From: Ardenticatenaceae bacterium | Lineage (GTDB): Bacteria > Chloroflexota > Anaerolineae > Promineifilales > Promineifilaceae | Direction of reading: 5' to 3' | Length of the DNA: 64,000 bases | NCBI GenBank assembly: GCA_020634315.1 | Contig: JACKBV010000005.1 | Coordinates: 1-64,000, forward strand | Shown here: piece after piece, positions 17,343 to 24,764 of the stretch | How positions within the stretch are numbered: the first letter of the stretch is position 1 | Layout: every line of letters starts with the position of its first letter | Notes under the pieces: model-generated | Told to the model about the DNA's origin: nothing | The model's database searches: none | The model's input: the letters and a program-made list of their open reading frames with translations, nothing else | Made by a program: the position numbers and the translations under genes

Positions 17343-17657
17343 AACCTCCCGGAGGCTTCTTCTGCGAGATACACGCTCGATCATAACCTCCGCGAGGCTT
17401 TGTGTCACATGCCAGGTGTCCTCCCGCAGGTTTCGTGCGCCCGTAACCTCCGGGAGGTTTCTGCAACCTCCCGGAGGGTTGCTTTGCGTGACCATAACCT
17501 CCGGGAGGTTTTTGTGACATGTGTGCAGCCTGTTCTCAACCTCCCGGAGGGTTGCTTCGTGTGGCCGTAACCTCCGGGAGGTTTTCTGTGGTATGTGTCG
17601 AGCCTTTCTTAACCTCCCGGAGGATTCCTTTTGTGCGGCGACAACCTGCCGGAGGAG
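17343..17657. repeat. Tandem palindrome array, 73-bp period
   Basis: Ten near-palindromes of type AACCTCCCGGAGGTT start at 17343, 17385, 17418, 17445, 17465, 17496, 17538, 17569, 17611 and 17643. In the regular part the spacing alternates 31 and 42 bp, giving a 73-bp unit with one CTCCCGGAGG and one CTCCGGGAGG copy. In the C11 leader RNA each would form a hairpin exposing or hiding GGAGG. The same palindrome occurs singly near 20014 and as a pair at 42855-42912. Confidence 0.8.
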
Positions 17658-17712
17658 ACACGCCATGCGGCACAGAGCAAAGCATGACCTATGCACACCC
17701 CGATTTATCTCT

Positions 17713-17761
17713 CAAACGCCAAACACGCAACACGCAATACGCAATACGCGACACGCAACAC
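17713..17761. repeat. Short tandem repeat AACACGC/AATACGC
   Basis: About six imperfect copies of a 7-8 bp unit (CACGCAACACGCAATACGCA and onward) sit just past the stop of the NB-ARC/WD40 gene. They look like a simple-sequence tract, possibly left from loss of WD40 repeats. Confidence 0.5.
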
Positions 17762-17764
17762 GAC

Positions 17765-19702
17765 TCACGGCACATAACGCAGGCAGTAGACATTGCCTGC
17801 GCCGTCGCCGGTGACGATAGTCACGCCATCCGGCGCTACGGCCACACATTCTAACGATCCATCTAAGGTAATTGAGGCCAGTTCCGCCCCCGTTTGCAGG
17901 TTCCACACCTTGAGCGTGCGGTCAGCCGAGGCGGAAATGGCGCGCGCCCCATCCGGCGTGACGGCCACGGCCCTGACCAAAGCCGCATGGCCGATCAATG
18001 TTTTTTCTAATACAAGCGATTCCCGTTTTGCGGCCCATTGTAATGTTGCCAGATGGCTTTTGTATTTTTCAAAGAATGACTGCGCTTTTTCTAGGAGGGT
18101 AAACACTTTTAGATCCTGGGCACGGTAAGCTATTTGCTGCGCAAAATGGGTTGGCTGTGCCTGCGGCTGCCAGCCGCGCAGGTTGTGGACCTCGCGCTGC
18201 AAGAGGCGCAGCAGGGTTTGCAGCCGCTGTGGTATATCAGGCGCGGCACTGGCTGGTGCGGCCAGGTCCAGAGCTACCAGCAAATCTTCTTGCATGGCAT
18301 CAATGCCGCGCTGCGCACAGTGGCGCTCTAATGTGGGGAAATCTTCGTAAGCCTCGGCCACTCTTTGTGCGCATTGGTGGGCAAAAGCTGTTTTGTCATG
18401 GGTCATTTCGGCGGCGTATTCGCGTACCAGGGGGTGCAGCCGCAGCTGCCCCGCTTTTAATTCTTCCACCAGCGAGGCGTCGTCCAGGTCGCCCATGGCC
18501 TGTGCCAGCGTCACGTCAAAAAAGCTGGCGCTGGCTTCGGGTACACCGGTCAGCAGTCCCAACCGCGCCACCGGGATCAGCGCCGCCTCCGGGAAAAGGG
18601 TGGCGGCACGCAGCAGCAGCAGCGCTTCGTCGTGTTCCAGGCTTTCCCATTGGCTTTGCAAGACGGCAGCGATGCCGCGCTCATGCACGGCGGGTGTCAC
18701 CGGCAGGCGCTCGTCATCGAGGACGCCAATAGCGCCGCGCTGCCGCAGTTCTGCCAGGTATTGCGCCATGGGAATGCGATCTTGTTTGCCCAGGTGTGCC
18801 CCGGCTATTTCCAGGGCCAGCGGCAGGCGGCCGAGCAGGGCGCAAATTTCGCGTGCTGTTTGGTGGTCGGGGTGGGTTGGCTCTTGCGCGGGGCGGCGGT
18901 GAGGGTGGCGCAGCAGCAGCGCCAGGGCGGCTGGTTCGGGGAGGACGGTCAGTTCTATGGCCTGGCAGCCATGCACCGTGCGGCGGCGTGTGGTAAAGAG
19001 CAGGCTGCCAGGCAGTTCTGCCGGTATCCAGTCGCGGCTTACTGCTTCGTGCAGAGCGGCGGGGTCGGGCAAGTTGTCCAAGATCAGCAGGCTGTGCGGG
19101 TTCTCTTTAAGGTAGGTGAAAGCGAGGCGAATTAACTCGTCCTGGGGGCGGTTCACCAATTTGGGGCGATGTTGGTACACTAATGCGGTCAGCTCTGCCA
19201 ACCGCCCCTGCCGCTGCAAGTAACTTACCAGGTTTTGCGTCCGTTCTAACCCTTGCCCGGTCAGGTATTCGTGATCCACATGCAGCTCATGACAAAGGGT
19301 GTTGATTTCTTCAGCGTCGAAAAGGGTGTACACCAGTCTGGATAGTATGGCCAGGTCGCTGCTGTCGGGCTGCATCTGGCGGTAGGGCAAGATTTGCCAC
19401 AGGTCTTGCCCAAATTGGGCAAATACTTTGTCTAGTTCGGCGGCGGCGGTGAGCCAGTAGACGCCGTCGGGGTATTGGCTGGCGTAGTCGTAGGCGTAGC
19501 GCACGGCCAGTTGGGTTTTGCCGACGCCGCCCTGCCCGGTGATGGCGGCGTTGACGCCGGCGGCGGCCGATGTGCCGGCGGGGATGATGCCTACGGCGCG
19601 GCTGCCTTGCAGGGCGGTGTGCAGGCGGGTCAGGTCGTCGCTGCGCCCGACGAAGTGCGGGTTTTTCTTGAAGGGGACGAAGAAGGGAATGTTGTCTGGC
19701 AC
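17765..19702 (-). CDS. NB-ARC STAND protein with internal effector-associated domain and two WD40 repeats
   Basis: 645 residues from GTG 19702 (GGGAG 9 nt upstream). The nucleotide-binding domain has Walker A GQGGVGKTQ (about 53-61), Walker B LLILDN (about 205-210), a sensor region (LLFTTRRR) and the GxP-like motif GRLPLALEIAG. Between Walker A and B, at about 110-180, sits a helical domain (LVYTLFDAEEINTLCHELHV, then a GQGLERTQNLVSYLQRQGRL stretch) resembling the death-like effector-associated domains that normally stand at the N-terminus of such proteins. A winged helix follows, then only two WD40 repeats (about 568-645) where a propeller needs about seven. STAND proteins switch on upon ligand binding and recruit effectors. 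The partial propeller suggests contraction or a different oligomeric arrangement. Confidence 0.85.
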   Translation of the reverse strand: MPDNIPFFVPFKKNPHFVGRSDDLTRLHTALQGSRAVGIIPAGTSAAAGVNAAITGQGGVGKTQLAVRYAYDYASQYPDGVYWLTAAAELDKVFAQFGQDLWQILPYRQMQPDSSDLAILSRLVYTLFDAEEINTLCHELHVDHEYLTGQGLERTQNLVSYLQRQGRLAELTALVYQHRPKLVNRPQDELIRLAFTYLKENPHSLLILDNLPDPAALHEAVSRDWIPAELPGSLLFTTRRRTVHGCQAIELTVLPEPAALALLLRHPHRRPAQEPTHPDHQTAREICALLGRLPLALEIAGAHLGKQDRIPMAQYLAELRQRGAIGVLDDERLPVTPAVHERGIAAVLQSQWESLEHDEALLLLRAATLFPEAALIPVARLGLLTGVPEASASFFDVTLAQAMGDLDDASLVEELKAGQLRLHPLVREYAAEMTHDKTAFAHQCAQRVAEAYEDFPTLERHCAQRGIDAMQEDLLVALDLAAPASAAPDIPQRLQTLLRLLQREVHNLRGWQPQAQPTHFAQQIAYRAQDLKVFTLLEKAQSFFEKYKSHLATLQWAAKRESLVLEKTLIGHAALVRAVAVTPDGARAISASADRTLKVWNLQTGAELASITLDGSLECVAVAPDGVTIVTGDGAGNVYCLRYVP

Positions 19703-20226
19703 TGGTTTTGTCTCCCGGTTATGCTGTGTTTCTGCTGCCTGCCAGGATTATAGCATGAACATGTTTGTGCCTTTCAATTTGTTTCCTGGTAGGGGGCGCT
19801 CTCTTTCTTACGGCTGGTTTGTGTTTTCCCTTGCAAGGGTTTTGTGGTTTGACAGTGTCAAAAATAAAATTGACACTGTCAAATTATTTTTTGACAGTGT
19901 CAATTTTGAAAATGACAGTGTCAAATTTTGGTTTGTAGGAAGGGGATGTTTGTTTCTTGCCGGTGGCTTGTGGAGTTTCTGGGAGGTTTACATGTGTGTG
20001 GGTGTGGGGTAGAGAAACCTCCCGGAGGTTGGGAGGTTGGGAGGTGGGAAGGGTGGCGTGTGGGGGAGGCAGTTGCCAAATTGGGTGTGGCTGACGATAC
20101 TTGTGTTTGTAATTGGTGATCTGTGGGTTGTGGTTTGCAGGGCGGTGTCTCTGGGGACTGCAAGCGGATGACGGGTTACGCAGAGTAGCGGGTATCGCGT
20201 AAATGTATTTCACGAGGAAGATGTAA
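19703..20226. other. Divergent regulatory spacer
   Basis: 524 bp between the leftward NB-ARC gene and the rightward aminotransferase gene. It contains four phased TGACA(G/C)TGTCA palindromes (19849-19924), one CCTCCCGGAGG palindrome followed by TTGGGAGG tandem copies (about 20013-20045) and a purine-rich ribosome binding site (GAGGAAG, 20214-20220). No protein-coding frame is convincing. Confidence 0.7.
19849..19924. promoter_or_regulatory. Four 13-bp palindromes at exact 21-bp spacing (operator array)
   Basis: TTGACAGTGTCAA at 19849, TTGACACTGTCAA at 19870, TTGACAGTGTCAA at 19891 and ATGACAGTGTCAA at 19912. They are separated by 8-bp AT-only or nearly AT-only spacers, so the period is exactly 21 bp (two helical turns). 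This is the geometry of cooperative dimer binding on one DNA face. The cognate regulator is not identified. Iterons of an origin are the main alternative, but no replication gene is nearby. Confidence 0.8.
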
Positions 20227-21732
20227 ATGACGACTTATCCCACGCAAATGAGTTATGCTCCGGAAGAGATGGATGATGCTTATCGGCAGTTTTTGCTGGC
20301 GTATCCTGGTTATGCGGATACGGCGCGGCTTGATGAGCTGCGCGGCACGGATTATCGGCGGCTTGATGAGCAGGGGCAGGTTTATCTTGATTATACGGGT
20401 GGGGGGCTGCATGGTGAGTCGCAGCTGGATAGGCATTTTGCTATGCTGCGCAGTAAGGTGCTGGGGAATCCTCATTCGGCTAATCCGACTTCGCTGGCGA
20501 TGACGGCTTTGGTTGAGGAGACGCGCCGTTTTGTGCTTGATTATTTTAATGCGGCGGAGAATTATATTGCGGTGTTTACGGCGAATGCGAGTGGGGCGCT
20601 GAAGCATGTGGGTGAATCGTATCCGTTTCAGCCGGGGGGGCGTTATTTGCTGACGTTTGATAATCATAATTCGGTTAATGGTATTCGGGAGTTTGCGCGG
20701 GGGCGGGGGGCGGATTTTATGTATGTGCCGCTGACGACGCCGGATTTGCGTCTGGATGGTGCGCGCCTGGAGGGTTTGTTGGATGTGATTGATCCGGCGT
20801 ATCCGCATTTGTTTGCGTTTCCGGCGCAGTCTAATTTTTCGGGTGTGAAGCATCCGTTGGAGTATGTGTCGTTGGCGCAGGGGAAGGGATGGGATGTGCT
20901 GCTGGATGTGGCGGCTTTTGTGCCGACGAATCGCCTGGATTTGAGTGTGGTGCAGCCGGATTTTGTGACGCTGTCTTTCTATAAGATGTTTGGGTATCCG
21001 ACGGGGATTGGGGCGCTGCTGATTCATCGGCGGGTTTTTGGTAAGCTGCACCGTCCCTGGTTTGCGGGGGGGACGGTGAATTTTGCGAGTGTGCAGGGGC
21101 AGGGGCATTATTTGGCGCGGAATGAGGCGGCTTTTGAGGATGGGACGATTGATTATTTGAATATTCCGGCGGTGAAGATTGGGCTGGAGCATCTTGAGGC
21201 GATTGGGCTGGATGTGATTGGGGAGCGGGTGCGTTGTTTGACGGGGTGGTTGTTGACGCATTTGTATGGGCTGCGGCATGGAAACGGCCGTCCACTGACG
21301 CGTATTTATGGGCCTATTGATACGGAGATGCGCGGCGGCACGATTACGCTGAATTTGTATGGCCCTGATGAGAAGCTGCTTGATTATCGGCGGATTGAGG
21401 AGCTGGCGAATCACGCGAATATTTCGCTGCGCACGGGCTGTTTTTGTAATCCGGGGGCGGGGGAGATTGCGGAGGGGTTAACGGCCGAAGATATGCTTTA
21501 TGGCTTGCAAAATGGGGCGGATATTAATTTGCCGCGTTTTGTGCAAATTATTCAGCATCGCGGCAATAAGAGTGCGGGGGCGATTCGTGTCTCGGTGGGG
21601 TTGGCGACTAATTTTAGTGATGTGTATCGCCTGATGCAGTTTATTGCTGGTTTTGTGGATCAGACGAATTTGAATATTGGGGAAGTGACGTTTGATATTG
21701 AGGGCTGCCGCACGATTCGTGACGGGAGTTAA
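20227..21732 (+). CDS. Class V PLP aminotransferase, Moco-sulfurase (MOCOS N-domain)-like
   Basis: 501 residues; ATG 20227 follows GAGGAAG by 6 nt. Fold-type I enzyme of the NifS/CsdA superfamily. The LSFYKMFGYPTGIGALLIHR segment contains the PLP lysine (Lys about 252) and matches eukaryotic-type molybdenum cofactor sulfurases and related bacterial proteins better than IscS. NASGALKHVGE and NPHSANPTS are cofactor and substrate loop motifs, and SLRTGCFCNPGAGE carries cysteines at the position of the sulfurase active-site Cys. It may transfer sulfur to a cofactor or act as a cysteine lyase; no molybdoenzyme is adjacent. The coding strand is unusually rich in G and T with T-ending codons compared with neighbours. 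Only one ACGGCCGT site lies in it. Confidence 0.82.
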   Translation: MTTYPTQMSYAPEEMDDAYRQFLLAYPGYADTARLDELRGTDYRRLDEQGQVYLDYTGGGLHGESQLDRHFAMLRSKVLGNPHSANPTSLAMTALVEETRRFVLDYFNAAENYIAVFTANASGALKHVGESYPFQPGGRYLLTFDNHNSVNGIREFARGRGADFMYVPLTTPDLRLDGARLEGLLDVIDPAYPHLFAFPAQSNFSGVKHPLEYVSLAQGKGWDVLLDVAAFVPTNRLDLSVVQPDFVTLSFYKMFGYPTGIGALLIHRRVFGKLHRPWFAGGTVNFASVQGQGHYLARNEAAFEDGTIDYLNIPAVKIGLEHLEAIGLDVIGERVRCLTGWLLTHLYGLRHGNGRPLTRIYGPIDTEMRGGTITLNLYGPDEKLLDYRRIEELANHANISLRTGCFCNPGAGEIAEGLTAEDMLYGLQNGADINLPRFVQIIQHRGNKSAGAIRVSVGLATNFSDVYRLMQFIAGFVDQTNLNIGEVTFDIEGCRTIRDGS

Positions 21733-21736
21733 AAAA

Positions 21737-21767
21737 AGAGATTGGAGATAATACGTCTCCAATCTCT
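21737..21767 (-). terminator. Terminator for leftward amylase gene
   Basis: A perfect 12-bp inverted repeat (AGAGATTGGAGA at 21737-21748 with its complement at 21756-21767) is followed on the minus strand by seven T (complement of 21730-21736). It serves transcripts arriving from the amylase gene. Confidence 0.75.
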
Positions 21768-21784
21768 AGATGCGGTTTTGTGGG

Positions 21785-21823
21785 GGGAACGGCCGTTTCC
21801 TGAGGAACGGCCGTTCCCTTTTT
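21785..21823 (+). terminator. Terminator for aminotransferase gene made of ACGGCCGT palindromes
   Basis: GGGAACGGCCGTT (21785-21797) pairs with 21806-21818 and is followed by TTTTT. It forms a second hairpin reading in the opposite direction to the one at 21737. Confidence 0.8.
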
Positions 21824-21833
21824 CATTCCATTA

Positions 21834-24050
21834 CTATTGCCAGTTTACCGTTACATAGCCAGGCGTCGTCGTGCTGCCGCAAGCTGGGGTCGTGTAGCTG
21901 TGATTGCTGCCACTTTCCCAGGTAACAACACCCGTGCTGCTCACCTTGATAAACTTAAACTGTACAGTTGTGCCACAAGGCATGCTCGTCACCACCTGCC
22001 AGCTTGGGTAAAAGCCGCTGTAGGTGATGGCCGGGCCAAGCGGGCCACCAAAGACCGGGTTGTTCCCCGATGTCGTTGCCGTCGACCAGGCGGATAATTC
22101 CGCCGCGTCGCCGGTCAGGTAAATTTGTTCGCCCCAGGCTGTGTAAGCATTGTTTACCTGGAACGTCACCGGCACTTGCTGGTTGGTCAGCACCATCACA
22201 TCATAGAGGTTGCTTGTGCCACCACTGGTGACGACCTTCACCTGCCGCAGTCCGGCCGGAACGCCCGATGGCACGGTGACGACGATGCGATTTGGCCCCC
22301 AAGAGGAGACGCTGGCCTGATATTGGCTGCCGCCATTGACGAAGTAAACTTTGCTGCTGCCGTTTAAGGAACCAAAGCCTTGACCTTCAACGGTGACGGT
22401 GTTCCCGGCACGGGTGAGGGTGGGGGCAACGCTGCCGACTTCGGGCGTGCTTGGTTCGCTGGCATTGTATGACCAGACCATAGCGCGGTTTGGCCCCAGC
22501 CACCAGGTGCCGATGGGGTTGTTGCCGCCGCTGCCGCCGGTGACGGTGATGTTGTGCCCGCCCAGCAGTCCGTCTAATTGGTCGCTGTATGTACCGGCCG
22601 GCAAGGCGGTGTACAGGCCGCTGATTTCTTGCCAGGAATTGGATTTGTTGATGACAACGAGGACGACGTCATCGTAGAACTGCCGCTCGTAAATGTAAAC
22701 GTCGTTGTTCATCCAGCGTTGTTGATGGTCGCCGTATTGCAGCGCCGGTTGGCTTTGCTTTAAGGTGGACAGTTTGTTGATCAGTTGATAGGCGGTGCTG
22801 GATTGGCTAAAGCTGTTCATCATGGGGCGATTGTATGGATCGCCGCCGCCGCTGGTGTCGTCGTGCAGATATTGCTCTGTGCCGTAGTAGACGCAGGGTG
22901 TGCCGCGCACGGTCATGAGGAAGGTGAGTGCCTGGTGCAGCTTGGTGCTGTCGTTGTTCAGGCTGAGGAAGCGGGACATGTCGTGGTTGTCAATGAAGGT
23001 GACGAGGTTTTCTGGGTATTTGTAATCTGCGGCGGTTGTGTTGATGGCGTTGTCGAGGGTGGCCATGGATTGGCCGGAGCCAAAGGTGTCGCGGATGGCA
23101 CGGTTGAGGTAGAAATCGAGAACGGCCGTTCCGCTCTCATCCGCAAAGCGCACATTGTCATCATACAACGGGTCGCCATAGCTGCCCAAATACCATTCGC
23201 CAAAGATAAACATATCTTTGTTATTCAAAATATCGTCATTAAAGGCTCGCTGCCAGCCATAAGTCATGTGCTTCACGGCGTCCATGCGAATGCCATCAAT
23301 GTTCTTGCCAACCCAAATGTCCAGCGAATCCTGCAAATATTGGTTGACATAGGCGTTCGTCTGCTCAAAATCCGCCAGATCAGCCAGATTCAAATATTGC
23401 GTTTGATAGCGATCATCCCAATTGGTAATGCCGCCATTGTGATGGAAATAACCGTTGGGGTCATTGTTCAGGCTGGCAACAAACGTGCCCGCATTGTACA
23501 GGGCGCCATTTTCGGCGAAACTGCTGTTATTCACATCGGCGGGGCTGGTGTGATTGGGTGCCCAGTCGATGACAACCTTAATGCCATTGGCATGGGCGGC
23601 GTTAACCAAATTTTGGAAATCAGTCCAGGTGCCAAAATGCTCTTCTGGCGTCTTGAAATCGCGTGCCCAATAGCCATGATAACCGGCATTGGCCGTGCCA
23701 TTGTAAGTTGCCGCCACATTAATGTTGTCTACCGGCGGCGAAATCCAGATTGCCGTCACACCCATATCGTGCAAATAGGTCATCTTTTGCTGAATACCGG
23801 CCCAGTCGCCACCCCAATACAATTTCCAATTGGATTGGCTGGCGTCGTAAAGACCAGAGCTTTGCGATGGGTTGTTGTTGCTGCTGTTGCCGTCAAAAAA
23901 ACGGTCAGTGATGATTTGATAGCAAACGTCGCCTTTATAGGAAGCGTCGCTGTCAACGGAACCAGCCTCGACGGCCTGTTGGGGTACGGTGAAAATAGTG
24001 AGGGCGAGGATGGAGACCAATAAAACGAAAATGATACTGCGAATTTTCAT
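21834..24050 (-). CDS. Secreted GH13 CGTase/maltogenic-amylase-like enzyme with CBM20
   Basis: 738 residues with a signal peptide (about 1-29) and the five-domain layout of cyclodextrin glucanotransferases. The A/B barrel starts GDVCYQIITDRFFDGN, with nucleophile Asp in GIRMDAVKH (about 257), acid/base Glu in FIFGEWY (about 285) and Asp in FIDNHD (about 357). Domain C, an IPT/TIG domain D (about 545-630) and a C-terminal starch-binding CBM20 (about 645-738, ending YVTVNWQ) follow. At the central cyclisation position, usually Tyr/Phe in CGTases, I read Leu (VASLNND). The ITNWDDRYQ loop resembles maltogenic amylases. I infer mainly hydrolytic starch degradation outside the cell. AGGAG lies 7-8 nt before ATG. 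The MarR gene lies upstream on the same strand. Confidence 0.88.
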   Translation of the reverse strand: MKIRSIIFVLLVSILALTIFTVPQQAVEAGSVDSDASYKGDVCYQIITDRFFDGNSSNNNPSQSSGLYDASQSNWKLYWGGDWAGIQQKMTYLHDMGVTAIWISPPVDNINVAATYNGTANAGYHGYWARDFKTPEEHFGTWTDFQNLVNAAHANGIKVVIDWAPNHTSPADVNNSSFAENGALYNAGTFVASLNNDPNGYFHHNGGITNWDDRYQTQYLNLADLADFEQTNAYVNQYLQDSLDIWVGKNIDGIRMDAVKHMTYGWQRAFNDDILNNKDMFIFGEWYLGSYGDPLYDDNVRFADESGTAVLDFYLNRAIRDTFGSGQSMATLDNAINTTAADYKYPENLVTFIDNHDMSRFLSLNNDSTKLHQALTFLMTVRGTPCVYYGTEQYLHDDTSGGGDPYNRPMMNSFSQSSTAYQLINKLSTLKQSQPALQYGDHQQRWMNNDVYIYERQFYDDVVLVVINKSNSWQEISGLYTALPAGTYSDQLDGLLGGHNITVTGGSGGNNPIGTWWLGPNRAMVWSYNASEPSTPEVGSVAPTLTRAGNTVTVEGQGFGSLNGSSKVYFVNGGSQYQASVSSWGPNRIVVTVPSGVPAGLRQVKVVTSGGTSNLYDVMVLTNQQVPVTFQVNNAYTAWGEQIYLTGDAAELSAWSTATTSGNNPVFGGPLGPAITYSGFYPSWQVVTSMPCGTTVQFKFIKVSSTGVVTWESGSNHSYTTPACGSTTTPGYVTVNWQ

Positions 24051-24074
24051 CTAACATCTCCTGAAATGAGTGGG

Positions 24075-24091
24075 GCGATTGCTTGAATCGC
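24075..24091. other. Small hairpin in amylase leader
   Basis: GCGATT-GCTTG-AATCGC, between the marR terminator and the amylase ribosome binding site. It may be part of an attenuator since no separate amylase promoter is evident in this 70-bp gap. Confidence 0.35.
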
Positions 24092-24100
24092 ATTTTTGAT

Positions 24101-24135
24101 AAAAAAACAGGAGCGTTGTCTTTATGACGCTCCTG
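24101..24135 (-). terminator. Intrinsic terminator overlapping the marR stop codon
   Basis: CAGGAGCGT (24108-24116) pairs with ACGCTCCTG (24127-24135); on the minus strand seven T follow. The stop codon (24122-24124) is in the loop, so the stem includes the final codons of the regulator gene. Confidence 0.8.
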
Positions 24136-24571
24136 AAGTTGACAATTGCTGCTGTAACTGCTGCCGTAAGCCATCGCCGAGTTTGTTGAGTAAAGTGAGC
24201 AAGGCGTGCTGCTCGTCTTCGCCGAGGGTGCGCATGCGTTGCAGTGTGTAATGTTCGTGCTGCTGCTGCACTTCCTGGCACAGTTGGCGTCCGGCCGGGG
24301 TAAGGTTCAAATTGATTGCCCGTCGGTCTTTTTCGTCGCGCACACGGGTAATCCACCCTTTGCGCTCTAAAATGGCGGCGACGCGGGTGATGTTGCTGGG
24401 GTCGCAGAGGAGGTCGCGGCTGAGTTCGCGCATATTTTTGGGGCCGTCAGCCAACCAGAGGAGGGCGTAGAATTGCACTTGGGTTAGATCGTGCTGGCTC
24501 AAAAAATGTTGGTCGCCATCATCTAGCAGTAAATAGACGGTTTTAATTAGTGCGTATCCTTCTGGTAACAA
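24122..24571 (-). CDS. MarR-family transcriptional regulator
   Basis: About 149 residues from TTG 24571, chosen because GAGG precedes it by 5 nt and because the open frame further upstream runs through operator-like repeats and is not protein-like. The winged helix is clear: TQVQFYALLWLADG, MRELSRDLLCDPSNITRVAA (recognition helix), ILERKGWITRVRDEKDRRAI (wing), then LTPAGRQLCQEV and a C-terminal dimerisation helix. MarR proteins usually repress their own operon and release DNA on binding a small ligand. Two 12-bp operator candidates lie 20-47 bp upstream of its start. The downstream amylase gene makes sugar-linked control possible but unproven. Confidence 0.85.
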   Translation of the reverse strand: MLPEGYALIKTVYLLLDDGDQHFLSQHDLTQVQFYALLWLADGPKNMRELSRDLLCDPSNITRVAAILERKGWITRVRDEKDRRAINLNLTPAGRQLCQEVQQQHEHYTLQRMRTLGEDEQHALLTLLNKLGDGLRQQLQQQLSTSGAS

Positions 24572-24591
24572 AATAACCTCGGTGAAATTAG

Positions 24592-24618
24592 TTGATGTGT
24601 CAATAGTTGATGCATCAA
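24592..24618. promoter_or_regulatory. Two TTGATGNNTCAA palindromes (putative MarR operator)
   Basis: TTGATGTGTCAA (24592-24603) and TTGATGCATCAA (24607-24618), 15 bp apart, directly upstream of the marR start. The second is a perfect palindrome. Position fits autorepression. Confidence 0.6.
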
Positions 24619-24704
24619 GTATATGTATGAAATTGGTAAAAGTCAACAAGTGGGCGGGGTGATTTTTGGTTAACTTGATGAAGTTGGGGTGGCGCGAAGG
24701 AAAG

Positions 24705-24739
24705 AAAAAAGGGACACGGCCGTTTCCAGCCATGTCCCT
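24705..24739 (-). terminator. Enolase terminator
   Basis: AGGGACACGGC (24710-24720) pairs with GCCATGTCCCT (24729-24739) with one mismatch; on the minus strand a TTTTTTCTTT tract follows. One arm includes an ACGGCCGT palindrome. Confidence 0.75.
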
Positions 24740-24764
24740 CGTTAGCCATCAACATGAGGCGAGT

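Larger units (their letters stand above)
17319..17764. other. Repeat-rich spacer, 5' leader of C11 peptidase gene
   Basis: 446 bp between the NB-ARC gene stop and the C11 start. It holds the ribosome binding site, an array of ten AACCTCC(C/G)GGAGGTT-type palindromes and, at 17713-17761, short tandem copies of AACACGC/AATACGC. No gene is visible on either strand. Confidence 0.7.

Noticed and set aside
17343..17657. CRISPR array
   Set aside because: Repeats are 15-bp palindromes and the spacers are themselves repeated with a 73-bp period; no cas genes.
17319..17696. N-terminal extension of the C11 peptidase frame by 126 codons
   Set aside because: It translates the palindrome array (recurring NLPEV/LREV peptides). 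A strong ribosome binding site and ATG at 17318 mark the true start.
20176..21414. Long minus-strand frame opposite the aminotransferase gene
   Set aside because: Arg/Pro/His-rich shadow produced by the G/T-rich coding strand.
22785..24023. Long plus-strand frame opposite the amylase gene
   Set aside because: Shadow of the GH13 coding sequence; the minus-strand protein has all catalytic motifs.
24572..24733. Longer MarR N-terminus
   Set aside because: It would translate the paired operator palindromes and the eno terminator; a TTG with GAGG gives the normal family length.
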